From positions 470,906 through 534,905 of the forward strand of contig NZ_MCIA01000001.1 of NCBI RefSeq assembly GCF_003609635.1: a stretch of 64,000 nucleotides of DNA, written 5' to 3'. Below, piece by piece: positions 15,291 to 24,695 of this stretch. The translations under genes and the position numbers were made by a program. Each line of letters starts with the position of its first letter. The stretch's first letter is position 1. This DNA is from Lacrimispora algidixylanolytica. Its GTDB lineage: Bacteria > Bacillota > Clostridia > Lachnospirales > Lachnospiraceae. The notes beneath the pieces were generated by a model that saw nothing but the letters and a program-made list of their open reading frames with translations, was not told where the DNA came from and did no database searches.

Positions 15291-16737
15291 TTGCTGCCCC
15301 TTTCTCTTCCTTTTTCAGCATGTTAGATCCTGGCCGGTTCTTACAGATGTCTTCTGGCGCTCGGTTCGTCTCTCTAGCTAGAATCTCTATGGTCTTAGGT
15401 CCGCAAAATCCAGCCTGACACCGTCCCATGCCAGCACGAACCCGGCGTTTGACACCATCTAAGGAAACAGCACCCAGAGTCCTTGTAATGGAATCTACGA
15501 TTTCTCCTTCACTGACGCCTTCACAACGGCAAATGATGGTGCCATACCTTGGATCTTCTTTAATTAGATTTCCACGCTCTTCTATGGTCAGCTTTTCTGG
15601 GTGTACAATTCCTTTTCGAACCCCATTAAAGTCTGCTCTCTTCTTCGCATCTGCTTTCTTTGCCACTAGCTCAGCCACATAAACTCCAATGGCAGGTGCA
15701 CTGGTTAGACCAGGGGATTCAATGCCCGCAGCATCGAAAAATCCAGGAGCGTCTAATACCTCTCCAATGACAAAGTCTCCACCTACCTCATGAGCCCGTA
15801 AGCCAGAAAAAGAGGTGATTACCTTACGAAATGGAATATCTTTTACCACATAGGCGGCCTTTTTGGTGATTTCTGTAAGCTCGTCGGCTGTGGTCCTTAC
15901 ATCTTCTTTGCTTTCCACATCAGTCGCAGACGGCCCTATTAAAAGGTTTCCATGAACGGTTTTGGTGACTAAAACTCCTTTTCCCATCTTTCCAGGGAGC
16001 TGGAAAATAGTATGATTCACGTGAGCTCCTGCCTGTTTATCTAGAAGAAGATAATCTCCTTTTCTTGGAATAATGGTTAAGGTTTTCTCACTGACCATGT
16101 TGTGGAACTGATCTGCATATACGCCTGCTGCGTTGATGACAAACTTAGCGTGAATGATGGAATCTGGAGTCTTTAAATCAAATCCTTCTGTGGTTTTTTC
16201 AATCCCGAGGATTTCTGTGTTTAAGAAAAACTCCACTCCGTTATCACAGGCATTTTCTGCAAGGGCAATATTAAGGCCAAAGGGGCAGACAATCCCTCCG
16301 GTAGGCGCATAAAGAGCTCCTACTACCTGATCGGTCACGTTGGGCTCTATGGCACGAACTTCATCTCCAGATAGAATCGTAAGACCTTCCACTCCGTTGT
16401 TAACCCCTTTTTCTAACAGAGCCTGGAGATTTGGCAGATCTTCTTCATCAAGGCAAAGCACCAGGGAACCATTCCTAATAAAAGGAAAGTCAAGCTCCTT
16501 AGAAAGTTCCTCCATCATGCGATTGCCTTCCAGATTAAACCTTGCTTTTAAGGAACCAGGGGATGCGTCATATCCCGCATGGACGATGGCGCTGTTAGCC
16601 TTTGTTGTACCAGAACAGACGTCCTCCTCCCGTTCTGCCACACAAATCTTCATATCGTAACGAGCCAGCTCTCTTGCGATTGCACACCCGATGACTCCGC
16701 CTCCAATGATTGCCGCATCGTAATACATTTCCTTCAT
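15277..16737 (-). CDS. glpA: Anaerobic glycerol-3-phosphate dehydrogenase-like FAD enzyme (GlpA type)
   Basis: 486 aa from the ATG at 16737, preceded by GGAGGAGAAAAC. An upstream in-frame start would run into the leader hairpin. The N-terminal FAD motif AAIIGGGVIGCAIARELARY and the DAO fold are followed near the C terminus by a BFD-like [2Fe-2S] domain with CRCEGVSEGE and GRCQAGFCGP (about residues 410-460). It would oxidise sn-glycerol-3-phosphate to dihydroxyacetone phosphate. L-2-hydroxyacid oxidation is an alternative for this DAO group, but glpK and glpP beside it favour glycerol-3-phosphate. Confidence 0.87.
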   Translation of the reverse strand: MKEMYYDAAIIGGGVIGCAIARELARYDMKICVAEREEDVCSGTTKANSAIVHAGYDASPGSLKARFNLEGNRMMEELSKELDFPFIRNGSLVLCLDEEDLPNLQALLEKGVNNGVEGLTILSGDEVRAIEPNVTDQVVGALYAPTGGIVCPFGLNIALAENACDNGVEFFLNTEILGIEKTTEGFDLKTPDSIIHAKFVINAAGVYADQFHNMVSEKTLTIIPRKGDYLLLDKQAGAHVNHTIFQLPGKMGKGVLVTKTVHGNLLIGPSATDVESKEDVRTTADELTEITKKAAYVVKDIPFRKVITSFSGLRAHEVGGDFVIGEVLDAPGFFDAAGIESPGLTSAPAIGVYVAELVAKKADAKKRADFNGVRKGIVHPEKLTIEERGNLIKEDPRYGTIICRCEGVSEGEIVDSITRTLGAVSLDGVKRRVRAGMGRCQAGFCGPKTIEILARETNRAPEDICKNRPGSNMLKKEEKGAANDRA

Positions 16738-16782
16738 GTTTTCTCCTCCATATATGCAGTGAATATTCAAGTTAAAATCAAA

Positions 16783-16832
16783 AGAGAGCAAGGAAAATAA
16801 ACGGATTTCTCCGTGTTATCTCCTTACTCTCT
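16783..16832 (-). promoter_or_regulatory. GlpP-type leader terminator/antiterminator before glpA (element 2)
   Basis: A 12-bp stem (16832-16821 with 16794-16783) is fully paired only as minus-strand RNA, where one pair is G-U. It is capped by an inner CGGA-GAAA-TCCG hairpin with a GNRA tetraloop and followed by TTTTGATTTT. The architecture matches the glpK leader. Its place between glpK and glpA suggests internal antitermination control. Confidence 0.65.
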
Positions 16833-16899
16833 CGTCTCAAAGGGTTGTTATTTAATTAATTTCATGCTATCACAGGTAAGACTTAGTGTCAAGATGTTT

Positions 16900-18399
16900 C
16901 TAGTCCTCGTCTTCCGACCAGAAGCGGGCGCATTTAATGGCTTTTTTCCAGCCTTTGATCAGCTTTTTCCTGCGTTCCTCTTCCATGTGGCTTTCAAAGG
17001 TATTAGCTACCTTCCAGTTTTTCTTAATTTCCTCTTTGTCCTTCCAATACCCTACGGCTAGGCCTGCTAAGTATGCCGCTCCAAGAGCCGTGGTCTCGAT
17101 GCATTTGGGCCTTAAAATCTGGGTGTTTAATAAGTCGGACTGAAACTGCATGAGAAAACTGTTGGCACAAGCGCCGCCATCGACTCTTAACTGCTTTAAA
17201 TGAATCTCAGAATCCTGCTCCATTGCTTCTATTAAATCCGACACCTGATAAGCCATTGACTCTACGGTGGCACGAATGAACTGTTCCTTGCTGGTTCCTC
17301 TAGTCACTCCAACGATGGTTCCTCTGGCGTACTGATCCCAGTAAGGGGCTCCAAGTCCGGCAAAGGCAGGAACCATATATACGCCCCCCGTATCCTCTAC
17401 TGCTCCACAGTATTCCTCTGTCTGAGAAGCGGAACGAACCATACGCATCTCATCTCGAAGCCACTGAACGGCGGCTCCTGCCACAAAGACACTGCCCTCT
17501 AAGGCATACTGAATCTGTTCCTGGTCACTGGCTGCAATGGTGGTCAAAAGGCCGTGCTCGGAACGAACTGCTTTATTCCCTGTATTCATTAAAAGGAAGC
17601 AACCAGTTCCATAGGTATTCTTCACTTCTCCCGCTTCAAAACAGCACTGGCCAAACAAGGCTGCCTGCTGATCTCCTGCTGCCCCTGCAATTGGAATCTT
17701 TCCTCCCATAACGTCAGAAGAGGTGTATCCGTAAACGCAGCTTGACGGCTTCACATCTGGAAGCATGGACTTTGGAATGCGGAAATAATCTAAAATGTCT
17801 TCGTCCCAGCACTTCTTATGAATATCAAAAAGCATGGTTCTGGACGCATTGGTATAATCCGTTACATGAATGCAGCCCTTGGTTAAGTTCCAGATTAACC
17901 ATGTATCAACCGTTCCAAAGAGAAGTTCTCCTCGTTCTGCCCGTTCTCTGGCCCCCTCAACATGATCCAAAATCCATTCGATCTTGCTTCCAGAGAAATA
18001 GGCATCTGGTATCAGTCCAGTACGTTCTACAATCAGACTTTCCAGACCATCGGACTTTAACCGCTCAATTCTATCTGCGGTTCTTCTGCACTGCCACACG
18101 ATGGCATGATAAATCGGTTCTCCGGTTTCCTTATCCCACACAATGGTGGTCTCCCTCTGATTGGTAATGCCAATAGCAGCAATGTCACTGTTATGAGCAC
18201 CAATCTTACCCATGGCCTCCATAGTCACAGAAAGCTGTGAGGACCAGATCTCCATTGGGTCATGCTCTACCCAGCCTGGCTGTGGAAAAATCTGTGTAAA
18301 CTCCTTTTGTGCAACGCTGCAGATGTTTCCCTGTTCATCAAACAGGATGCACCTAGAGCTTGTGGTACCCTGATCCAGAGCAATAACGTAACTTCCCAT
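16900..18399 (-). CDS. glpK: Glycerol kinase
   Basis: 499 aa from the ATG at 18399; an in-frame TTG lies 18 nt upstream. FGGY-family N-terminal motif [36 protein letters not shown] and the C-terminal [18 protein letters not shown] all match GlpK. It phosphorylates glycerol to sn-glycerol-3-phosphate using ATP in the cytoplasm and traps it for the GlpA-type dehydrogenase downstream. It is the first gene of the glycerol unit, behind a sigma-A promoter and a GlpP-type leader hairpin. No glpF facilitator was found in the window. Confidence 0.96.
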   Translation of the reverse strand: MGSYVIALDQGTTSSRCILFDEQGNICSVAQKEFTQIFPQPGWVEHDPMEIWSSQLSVTMEAMGKIGAHNSDIAAIGITNQRETTIVWDKETGEPIYHAIVWQCRRTADRIERLKSDGLESLIVERTGLIPDAYFSGSKIEWILDHVEGARERAERGELLFGTVDTWLIWNLTKGCIHVTDYTNASRTMLFDIHKKCWDEDILDYFRIPKSMLPDVKPSSCVYGYTSSDVMGGKIPIAGAAGDQQAALFGQCCFEAGEVKNTYGTGCFLLMNTGNKAVRSEHGLLTTIAASDQEQIQYALEGSVFVAGAAVQWLRDEMRMVRSASQTEEYCGAVEDTGGVYMVPAFAGLGAPYWDQYARGTIVGVTRGTSKEQFIRATVESMAYQVSDLIEAMEQDSEIHLKQLRVDGGACANSFLMQFQSDLLNTQILRPKCIETTALGAAYLAGLAVGYWKDKEEIKKNWKVANTFESHMEEERRKKLIKGWKKAIKCARFWSEDED

Positions 18400-18461
18400 A
18401 ATAATTTCCCCTTCCAATCATACCTTCTCTGCGGTCTGTTAAATTTTTCCCAAACTGCAAA

Positions 18462-18512
18462 GAAAGAGCCTCGGAAATGAACGGTTCCCCGCACTCATCA
18501 CCTGGCTCTTTC
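18462..18512 (-). promoter_or_regulatory. GlpP-type leader terminator/antiterminator before glpK (element 1)
   Basis: A 9-bp outer stem GAAAGAGCC (18512-18504) / GGCTCTTTC (18470-18462) encloses AGGTGATGAGTG, an inner CGG-GGAA-CCG hairpin (18491-18482, GNRA loop) and TTCATTTCC. A weak T-rich tail follows. It lies between the promoter and the glpK start. Confidence 0.65.
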
Positions 18513-18543
18513 ATCTCTTAGGCTATTTATTAAATATAGTTAA

Positions 18544-18572
18544 TATTAACATGATTTCATATATCATGTCAA
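18544..18572 (-). promoter_or_regulatory. Predicted sigma-A promoter of glpK
   Basis: On the minus strand TTGACA (18572-18567), 17 nt, then TTAATA (18549-18544). An inverted repeat CATGAT-N7-ATCATG fills the spacer and could be a repressor site. The -35 box starts only 21 bp after the stop of the ATPase gene. Confidence 0.65.
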
Positions 18573-18592
18573 GTTTTAAGAGCACTATTTTA

Positions 18593-21199
18593 TCAATAAA
18601 GGCTTTCCCTTATGGTCTTAAAAGCCTGGATTACAAGAGTGGGAATAAAAGCAAATATGAGGATCGTAAGAAACTGTTTCCCAGTGAGATCTGCCACGTA
18701 AAAAAGAGTATGGAGTCCGGGAATAAACAGCACCGCTGCCAGAAGCACAGCCCCTGCTTCAAAGGCCATGATGCTCCATAAGTTGCTCCTTAATCCAATC
18801 TTTAATATGGAATGGCTGCTTCGGCAGTTAAAGCCATGGAATAACCTCGCCAGAGTTAAGGTGGAAAATGCCATGGTGCTTGCCGCTGCTTCGCTTCCTG
18901 TGACCAGTCCAGTGCCGTATGCACTCATGGTAAAGACCGCAATCAATGCCCCTTGAAGGAGAAGCTGGAGGACAAACCGCTTGGTTAAGATTCCTTCTTT
19001 TGGATTTCTTGGTTTTTGAGCCAGCAAATCCGCCTCCGCCCGTTCCATGCCAATGGCAATGGCTGGAAGGGAGTCGGTTAATAAGTTGATAAATAAAAGA
19101 TGAACTGGGGCAAAGGGCACTGGTAACCCCCGTATGGAGGTATATAGGACGCATAAGATTCCTGCCATGTTTCCAGATAGGAGAAACTTAATGGCGTTTC
19201 TTATGTTCCGGTACACATTTCTTCCATTTGCCACTGCCTTTATAATGGTTGCAAAGTTATCGTCTGTTAGTATCATGGCGGAGGCATCCTTTGACACCTC
19301 GGTTCCCATTTTGCCCATGGCAACCCCGATGTCCGCCTGCTTTAGGGCAGGTGCATCGTTGACCCCATCTCCGGTCATAGCAACGATATGGCCTTTTTTC
19401 TGCCAGGCTCGAACAATTCTTATCTTATGCTCTGGGGATACTCTGGCATAGACACTGATCTTTTCTAGTCTTTTGTCAAGATCCTCATCGGTCATATCAT
19501 CAAGCTCGGGGCCGCTAATGGCTAAATCTCCATCTCCCATGATTCCGATTTTTTCTGCAATGGAAGAGGCTGTTATTTTATGGTCACCTGTTATCATAAC
19601 AGGACGGATACCAGCCTTCCTGGCATTTAATACGGCGTTCTTTGTCTCAGGCCGAGGCGGATCCATCATGGCTACCATGCCTAAAAAGATATAACCTTGT
19701 TCTGATTTCTCAGATAGCGTCTCATTCTCCCCCATTTCCCTGCATACAAAGGTGAGGACCCTTAAACCTTGAATGGAGAACTCCTCATTTTGTTCCACCA
19801 AGGTATGAAGGTCTCCATCCCTTATGGGGCGAATGCCCTCACTGGTCCAGATGCCGGTAAGTCTTGGAAGAAGCACATCTTGTGCCCCCTTGGTGAAAAG
19901 CATCTTTTTGCCTTCTATGGGGTGAAGTGTGCTCATTAGCTTTCTCTGGGAATCAAACGGAATCTCTCCAATTCTTGGATAATGGGACTTAATGACCTCT
20001 TCTTCTGCACCAGCCCGCTCTGCCATTTGAAGCAGAGCCGCCTCTGTAGGATCTCCAAGTGGTTTTCCATCATGGTATGCGGAATCATTATTTAGAACTG
20101 CATCGTAGAGCAGATATTTATGTACTGGAATTTCCGGATTTAAAAGCTCGGGAGGGTAAAGTCGGTTGTTTACATAAATCTGTTGGACCGTCATACGGTT
20201 CTGAGTCAGGGTTCCTGTTTTATCAGAACAGATGACCGAAACACAGCCAAGACTTTCCACTGCCTTTAAATCTTTTATAATGGCATTTTCCCGGGCCATC
20301 TTTTGGGTTCCCATGGCCTGAACGATGGTGACAATGGAGCTTAATGCCTCAGGAATGGCCGCCACAGCAAGGGCCACGGCAAACATCAAGGAATCCAAAA
20401 CCGGCATACGCCGGTATATGCTTAAGCCAAAGACAAGAGCGCAAATCAATAAAATTCCTGCTGCAAGCCTGCTACCAAACTGATCTAAGCTAATTTGAAG
20501 GGGTGTTTTCTTTTCTCCGGTATCATTCATTAAGGAGGCGATTCTTCCAATTTCCGTATCCATGCCTGTTCCAGTCACCAGCACCTTCGCCCTGCCTGCT
20601 GCCACGAGAGAGCCGGAAAAAACCATGTTGTTTTGCTCAGCAAGAGGTACCTTCTCATCCCGGATTTTCCCTGTTCTTTTTTCTACATTTAGGGATTCTC
20701 CTGTAAGGGAGCTTTCATTGACCAGCATGGAGTAATTTTCAAGGATTCTTCCATCTGCCGCAACCATATCTCCTGCTTCCAAAAGAAGGATGTCTCCCGG
20801 CACCAGCTCCGCAGATAAAATCTGCTGAATTGTGCCTTCTCTCATAACCACGGCAACTGGTGCGGACAATGCCATTAAGCTGTCTAACGTTTTTTCTGCC
20901 TTTTGATTTTCCACGGTTCCTAAGACCGCATTTAGTAATAACACTGCAAAAATGACACCGGTACTTTCAACGTCACCAGATATCATGGAAATGACCGCTG
21001 CTATAATCAGAATGATTACCAGCAGATCCTTAAACTGATCCAAAAAGACCTGGAATGCACTTTTGCGCTTTGCTTTTAACAGTGCATTTTCTCCATATTT
21101 TTCTCTACGCTTTATAATTTCTGCGGGATCGAGCCCAGACCACTTCGCTTGAAGCTGAGACAGGGCTTCATCCTCTGATAATCGAAACCATTCTTCCAT
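18593..21199 (-). CDS. P-type cation-transporting ATPase (Ca2+/PMR1-SERCA-like)
   Basis: 868 aa, about ten membrane helices. An N-terminal cation ATPase domain (LSEDEALSQLQAKW...GLDPAEIIKRREKYGENAL) leads into the actuator loop (VNESSLTGES), then helix 4 with AAIPEAL, a PEGL-type ion site. The phosphorylation motif SDKTGTLTQNRM follows (about residue 323), with nucleotide-domain KGAQDVLLPR and hinge GDGVNDAPALK. The PMR1/SERCA grouping suggests export of Ca2+ or Mn2+ at the cell membrane; ion choice is inferred. It forms a single-gene unit. Confidence 0.92.
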   Translation of the reverse strand: MEEWFRLSEDEALSQLQAKWSGLDPAEIIKRREKYGENALLKAKRKSAFQVFLDQFKDLLVIILIIAAVISMISGDVESTGVIFAVLLLNAVLGTVENQKAEKTLDSLMALSAPVAVVMREGTIQQILSAELVPGDILLLEAGDMVAADGRILENYSMLVNESSLTGESLNVEKRTGKIRDEKVPLAEQNNMVFSGSLVAAGRAKVLVTGTGMDTEIGRIASLMNDTGEKKTPLQISLDQFGSRLAAGILLICALVFGLSIYRRMPVLDSLMFAVALAVAAIPEALSSIVTIVQAMGTQKMARENAIIKDLKAVESLGCVSVICSDKTGTLTQNRMTVQQIYVNNRLYPPELLNPEIPVHKYLLYDAVLNNDSAYHDGKPLGDPTEAALLQMAERAGAEEEVIKSHYPRIGEIPFDSQRKLMSTLHPIEGKKMLFTKGAQDVLLPRLTGIWTSEGIRPIRDGDLHTLVEQNEEFSIQGLRVLTFVCREMGENETLSEKSEQGYIFLGMVAMMDPPRPETKNAVLNARKAGIRPVMITGDHKITASSIAEKIGIMGDGDLAISGPELDDMTDEDLDKRLEKISVYARVSPEHKIRIVRAWQKKGHIVAMTGDGVNDAPALKQADIGVAMGKMGTEVSKDASAMILTDDNFATIIKAVANGRNVYRNIRNAIKFLLSGNMAGILCVLYTSIRGLPVPFAPVHLLFINLLTDSLPAIAIGMERAEADLLAQKPRNPKEGILTKRFVLQLLLQGALIAVFTMSAYGTGLVTGSEAAASTMAFSTLTLARLFHGFNCRSSHSILKIGLRSNLWSIMAFEAGAVLLAAVLFIPGLHTLFYVADLTGKQFLTILIFAFIPTLVIQAFKTIRESLY

Positions 21200-21398
21200 T
21201 CATGACGCTCCTTCCCACTACTCATACTATGGTATGAGCCCTAACCTAAATTTCATGAATGATTTTCTCTGTCTTTTCCTGGTGACTCGATGGGATCTTA
21301 CAGTAGCATTGAGATAACGGTGTAAACCCTTTATAAAACCAAGTGAAAAGGTAAGCGATTTTCTGAACTTTACTTCCAGAGAGCCACTTACCTTTTTT

Positions 21399-21539
21399 TT
21401 ATTTAATCTTACCTCCATGAAAGAAGCATCTCTCCCATTTTGCTATGGCCTGCCTTGATACATGAAACTGTTCTGCTAACTCCTCTTGGGTCAGACCTTT
21501 ACTTTTTCTTAAAATCAATAATTTATCCGAGAAAATCAT
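21399..21539 (-). pseudogene. Truncated XRE-family HTH regulator
   Basis: The 46-codon ORF starts MIFSDKLLILRKSKGLTQEELAEQF and continues through the recognition helix VSRQAIAKWE. It then runs into an unrelated tail (RCFFHGGKIK) and a stop. Intact relatives read 'SRQAISKWESG' followed by more residues of the HTH and usually a C-terminal domain. The ribosome binding site (AAGGAGGTAGGTTCCT before ATG at 21539) is intact. It may be a remnant of a longer regulator or an expressed mini-HTH protein. The rest of the 571-bp gap between the ATPase gene and luxS holds only the luxS promoter. Confidence 0.65.
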
Positions 21540-21677
21540 AGGAACCTACCTCCTTGTTTTTTTAATATATTAACATAGAACCGTGACTCACATAAATCAC
21601 CTGACCATTGCTTTTTCGCCACATTTTGTTGCTTTTATGTTAAAAACACTTTCTTTTCCACTTATTTGTAGAAATGG

Positions 21678-21706
21678 TTGCAGAAAAACGGAATTTTTAT
21701 TATAAT
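21678..21706 (+). promoter_or_regulatory. Predicted sigma-A promoter of luxS
   Basis: TTGCAG (21678-21683), a 17-nt spacer and a perfect TATAAT (21701-21706), 65 bp before the start codon. Confidence 0.65.
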
Positions 21707-21770
21707 TTCACCATAAGAAACCATAAATGAAACCAATGACCCATCACCATATAAGAAAGGATATGATAAT

Positions 21771-22253
21771 ATGGAAAAGATCACAAGCTTTACCATTAAT
21801 CACTTAAAGCTTCTTCCGGGCATCTATGTCTCTAGAAAAGACCAGGTCGGGGAAGCGCTTATCACAACATTCGATATCCGCATGACTCGCCCTAATTTTG
21901 AACCGGTGATGAATACAGCAGAGATGCATGCCATCGAACATTTAGCTGCTACCTTTTTAAGAAATCATGAAACCTACGGCTCCAAGATTATTTACTTTGG
22001 ACCAATGGGATGCCGTACTGGCTTTTACCTACTTTTAAGCGGAGACTACAAATCAAGAGATATTGTGCCGCTTATTACAGAACTGTATGAATTTATCCGA
22101 GATTTTGAAGAGGAGATTCCAGGGGCCAGTGCCAGAGACTGTGGCAATTACCAGGATATGAACCTTAACATGGCAAGATATCTAGCCAGAAAATTCCTTG
22201 ATACCGTACTTTATGGAATTGAGGATGAACGTCTTCTTTATCCTGAATCTTAA
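21771..22253 (+). CDS. luxS: S-ribosylhomocysteine lyase (AI-2 synthase)
   Basis: 160 aa, full length. The metal site is HAIEHLAATF (two His) with the later Cys in ARDCGNY, and the catalytic Cys is in GPMGCRTGFYL. The enzyme splits S-ribosylhomocysteine into homocysteine and DPD, the precursor of autoinducer-2, as part of S-adenosylmethionine recycling. It stands alone, with its own promoter and a GC-rich terminator, and no methionine-cycle genes are adjacent. Confidence 0.97.
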   Translation: MEKITSFTINHLKLLPGIYVSRKDQVGEALITTFDIRMTRPNFEPVMNTAEMHAIEHLAATFLRNHETYGSKIIYFGPMGCRTGFYLLLSGDYKSRDIVPLITELYEFIRDFEEEIPGASARDCGNYQDMNLNMARYLARKFLDTVLYGIEDERLLYPES

Positions 22254-22257
22254 TCAA

Positions 22258-22284
22258 TTCTCCCCGCTTCGGCGGGGAAATTAC
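22258..22284 (+). terminator. Terminator after luxS
   Basis: TCCCCGC-TTCG-GCGGGGA is a 7-bp stem with a stable TTCG loop, followed by AATTACT. The T-run is poor. Confidence 0.6.
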
Positions 22285-22345
22285 TAACTGATAAATCTTG
22301 ACCATTTAGGTACAGTATGTTAATCTTATAACACGGAGGTGTTTC

Positions 22346-22747
22346 ATGCTCATAACGAAAGAATGTGACTACGCAATACGCATTATCCGGGCACTATCAA
22401 ATGGGGAAACTGACAGCATTCCTTCTATTAGTGAGAAGGAACAGATCACCCTTGCCAATGCCTACAAGATTGCCAGAAAGCTTGAAAAATCGGGTTATAT
22501 TAAAAGCTATCGGGGAAGTACTGGGGGATATTCTCTCAATTGCGACTTGAAACAAATAACCTTATACGATATCATTACCGTCATTGATCCTAAGATGCTG
22601 CTGATTGAATGCATGCAGACTGGGTTTGATTGTCCCGTCCATTCTCATAAAAGCCCATGTCACGTCCATTGTGAATTTGCAAGAATTCAAAAAAATCTAA
22701 ACCAGGACTTAAAAAAATATTCTTTGGCTAAGATTTTTTTAGAATAA
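22346..22747 (+). CDS. Rrf2-family transcriptional regulator with Cys cluster
   Basis: 133 aa. The winged HTH has ECDYAIRIIRALS, ANAYKIARKLEKSGYIKSYRG and the wing GGYSL. The C-terminal half carries four Cys (ECMQTGFDCPVHSHKSPCHVHC is split here as ECMQ, DCPV, PCHV, HCEF), which fits the Fe-S ligand region of IscR/NsrR/RsrR relatives. It is therefore likely to sense redox state, iron-sulfur status or NO. It lies 53 bp upstream of the CO dehydrogenase gene on the same strand and is the obvious candidate regulator of that operon. Confidence 0.88.
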   Translation: MLITKECDYAIRIIRALSNGETDSIPSISEKEQITLANAYKIARKLEKSGYIKSYRGSTGGYSLNCDLKQITLYDIITVIDPKMLLIECMQTGFDCPVHSHKSPCHVHCEFARIQKNLNQDLKKYSLAKIFLE

Positions 22748-22800
22748 ATTTTTTGTCTTAATCTATACTAAAACAGTACAGTTTCATAAGGAGGAAGAAA

Positions 22801-24684
22801 ATGAATCAATGTTATGGATGTAATACGTGTGAAAGTGCTGACAAGCCACTGGAAGCGTTTATTTCTGCACTGCCGATGGAAACTTCCCATCACCGTGTGG
22901 AAAAACAGAGTACGAAATGCGGTTTCGGACTCCAGGGCGTATGCTGTCGCCTTTGTGCCAACGGGCCATGCCGGATCACTCCAAATGCTAAAAGAGGAAT
23001 CTGCGGTGCGGATGCGGACACCATCGTGGCAAGAAACTTTTTAAGAGCAGTGGCTTCCGGAAGCGGCTGTTACATACATGTAGTGGAAAATACAGCCCTC
23101 AATCTCAAAAAGACAGCTCAGGCAAAAGGCGCATTAAAGGGAATGGAATCCCTGGAGCATTTGGCTGAGATTTTTGGCATTGAAGAGGCAGATATCTATC
23201 AGAAGGCAGAAAAGATTGCAGATGCGGTACTGGCTGATCTATACAAGCCAGAATACGTGGAGATGGCTCTCACTGAGAAGGTTGCTTATGCTCCTCGTGT
23301 TGCACGCTGGAGAGAGCTTGGCATTATGCCTGGCGGCGCAAAGAGTGAGGTATTTAAGGGCGTAGTAAAGTGCTCTACTAACTTAAACTCCGATCCCCTT
23401 GATATGTTGGTAGACTGTTTAAGACTAGGTATTTCCACGGGTATTTACGGCCTTACCCTGACTAACCTGTTAAACGATGTACTTCTGGGTCAACCTCAGC
23501 TTCGTCTGGCTCCAGTCGGTCTTCGCGTTATCAATCCAGACTACATAAACATTATGATCACCGGGCATCAGCATACCATCTTTGTGGACCTACAGGATAA
23601 ATTAATTTCTCCGGAAGCGATTGCAAAAGCAAAAGCAGTTGGTGCCAAGGGCTTTAAGCTGGTAGGCTGTACCTGTGTCGGACAGGATCTGCAGTTAAGA
23701 GGAGCTCTTTACCCTGAAGTATTTGACGGTCATGCCGGCAACAACTACACCAGCGAAGCGGTTCTTGCTACGGGTGCCATTGATGCGGTTCTCTCTGAGT
23801 TTAACTGTACCTTACCTGGAATCGAGCCTATCTGTGACGAATTAAAGATTAAGCAGATCTGCCTTGATGATGTGGCTAAGAAGTCCAACGCAGAGTTAAT
23901 GAAATTTGACTTCGAGCACAGGGGAGAACAGAGTGAAAAGATCATTGATAAGGTAATTGAGTCTTATACCGAACGCCGTGGCATAATTCCTCTTAATCTG
24001 CTTCCAGAACACGGAAATGACAATACCCTTACGGGTGTTAGTGAAGGCTCCTTAAGAAACTTCCTAGGTGGAAACTGGAAGCCTCTGATAGACCTTATTG
24101 TTGCTGGTAAGATTAAAGGAATCGCAGGCATTGTTGGCTGTTCTAACTTAACGGCTGGTGGCCATGATGTTCTTACCGTAGCCCTTACCAAAGAGCTGAT
24201 TGCCAGAGACATCATCGTCTTAACGGCAGGCTGTTCCTCAGGTGGCATTGAAAACTGCGGTCTTATGACGCCAGAAGCGGCTGAGCTTGCTGGTCCTAAC
24301 TTAAGAGAGGTATGTAAGACACTTGGAATTCCTCCTGTGCTTAACTTTGGCCCATGTCTTGCCATCGGACGTCTGGAAATCGTAGCAACTGAAATTGCGG
24401 CTGAACTTGGCGTAGATCTTCCTAAGCTTCCTCTAGTTCTTTCTGCTGCACAGTGGCTGGAGGAACAGGCGATTGCAGACGGTTGCTTTGGTCTTGCCCT
24501 TGGCCTTCCCCTTCACTTAGGCTTACCACCATTTGTGACCGGAAGTGATGTCGCAGTTAAGGTATTAACAGAAGGCATGAAGAGTCTGACAGGCGGACAG
24601 GTGATCATTAATCCGGATGCAAAAGAAAGTGCTGATATCCTGGAGCAAATCATCATGGAGAAACGTGAGGGTCTTAATATATAG
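22801..24684 (+). CDS. cooS: Anaerobic Ni-CO dehydrogenase catalytic subunit, divergent CooS
   Basis: 627 aa, CooS length. An extra CYGCNTC motif lies at the N terminus. The D/B-cluster region KCGFGLQGVCCRLCANGPC with GICG follows (about residues 40-75). C-cluster ligands can be aligned: His in TGHQHT, then Cys in VGCTCVG, FNCTLPG, VGCSNL, TAGCSSGG and GPCLAIGR. Several motifs differ from canonical enzymes: where those have SEKA with the catalytic Lys, this protein reads WLEEQAIADG. The expected reaction is CO + H2O to CO2 with electrons to the adjacent ferredoxin, but the changes leave activity in doubt. Start follows AAGGAGGAAGAAA. Confidence 0.88.
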   Translation: MNQCYGCNTCESADKPLEAFISALPMETSHHRVEKQSTKCGFGLQGVCCRLCANGPCRITPNAKRGICGADADTIVARNFLRAVASGSGCYIHVVENTALNLKKTAQAKGALKGMESLEHLAEIFGIEEADIYQKAEKIADAVLADLYKPEYVEMALTEKVAYAPRVARWRELGIMPGGAKSEVFKGVVKCSTNLNSDPLDMLVDCLRLGISTGIYGLTLTNLLNDVLLGQPQLRLAPVGLRVINPDYINIMITGHQHTIFVDLQDKLISPEAIAKAKAVGAKGFKLVGCTCVGQDLQLRGALYPEVFDGHAGNNYTSEAVLATGAIDAVLSEFNCTLPGIEPICDELKIKQICLDDVAKKSNAELMKFDFEHRGEQSEKIIDKVIESYTERRGIIPLNLLPEHGNDNTLTGVSEGSLRNFLGGNWKPLIDLIVAGKIKGIAGIVGCSNLTAGGHDVLTVALTKELIARDIIVLTAGCSSGGIENCGLMTPEAAELAGPNLREVCKTLGIPPVLNFGPCLAIGRLEIVATEIAAELGVDLPKLPLVLSAAQWLEEQAIADGCFGLALGLPLHLGLPPFVTGSDVAVKVLTEGMKSLTGGQVIINPDAKESADILEQIIMEKREGLNI

Positions 24685-24695
24685 GAGGGTGGCAT

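Noticed and set aside
21227-21418. 63-codon minus-strand ORF that overlaps the end of the truncated XRE gene
   Set aside because: Very basic, low-complexity composition and no family pattern. It could be a remnant of the original regulator tail, but alignment gives no support.
22312-22790. GTACAGT found before both the Rrf2 gene and cooS as an Rrf2 operator
   Set aside because: The shared 7-mer is short and the flanks do not align, so it may be chance.
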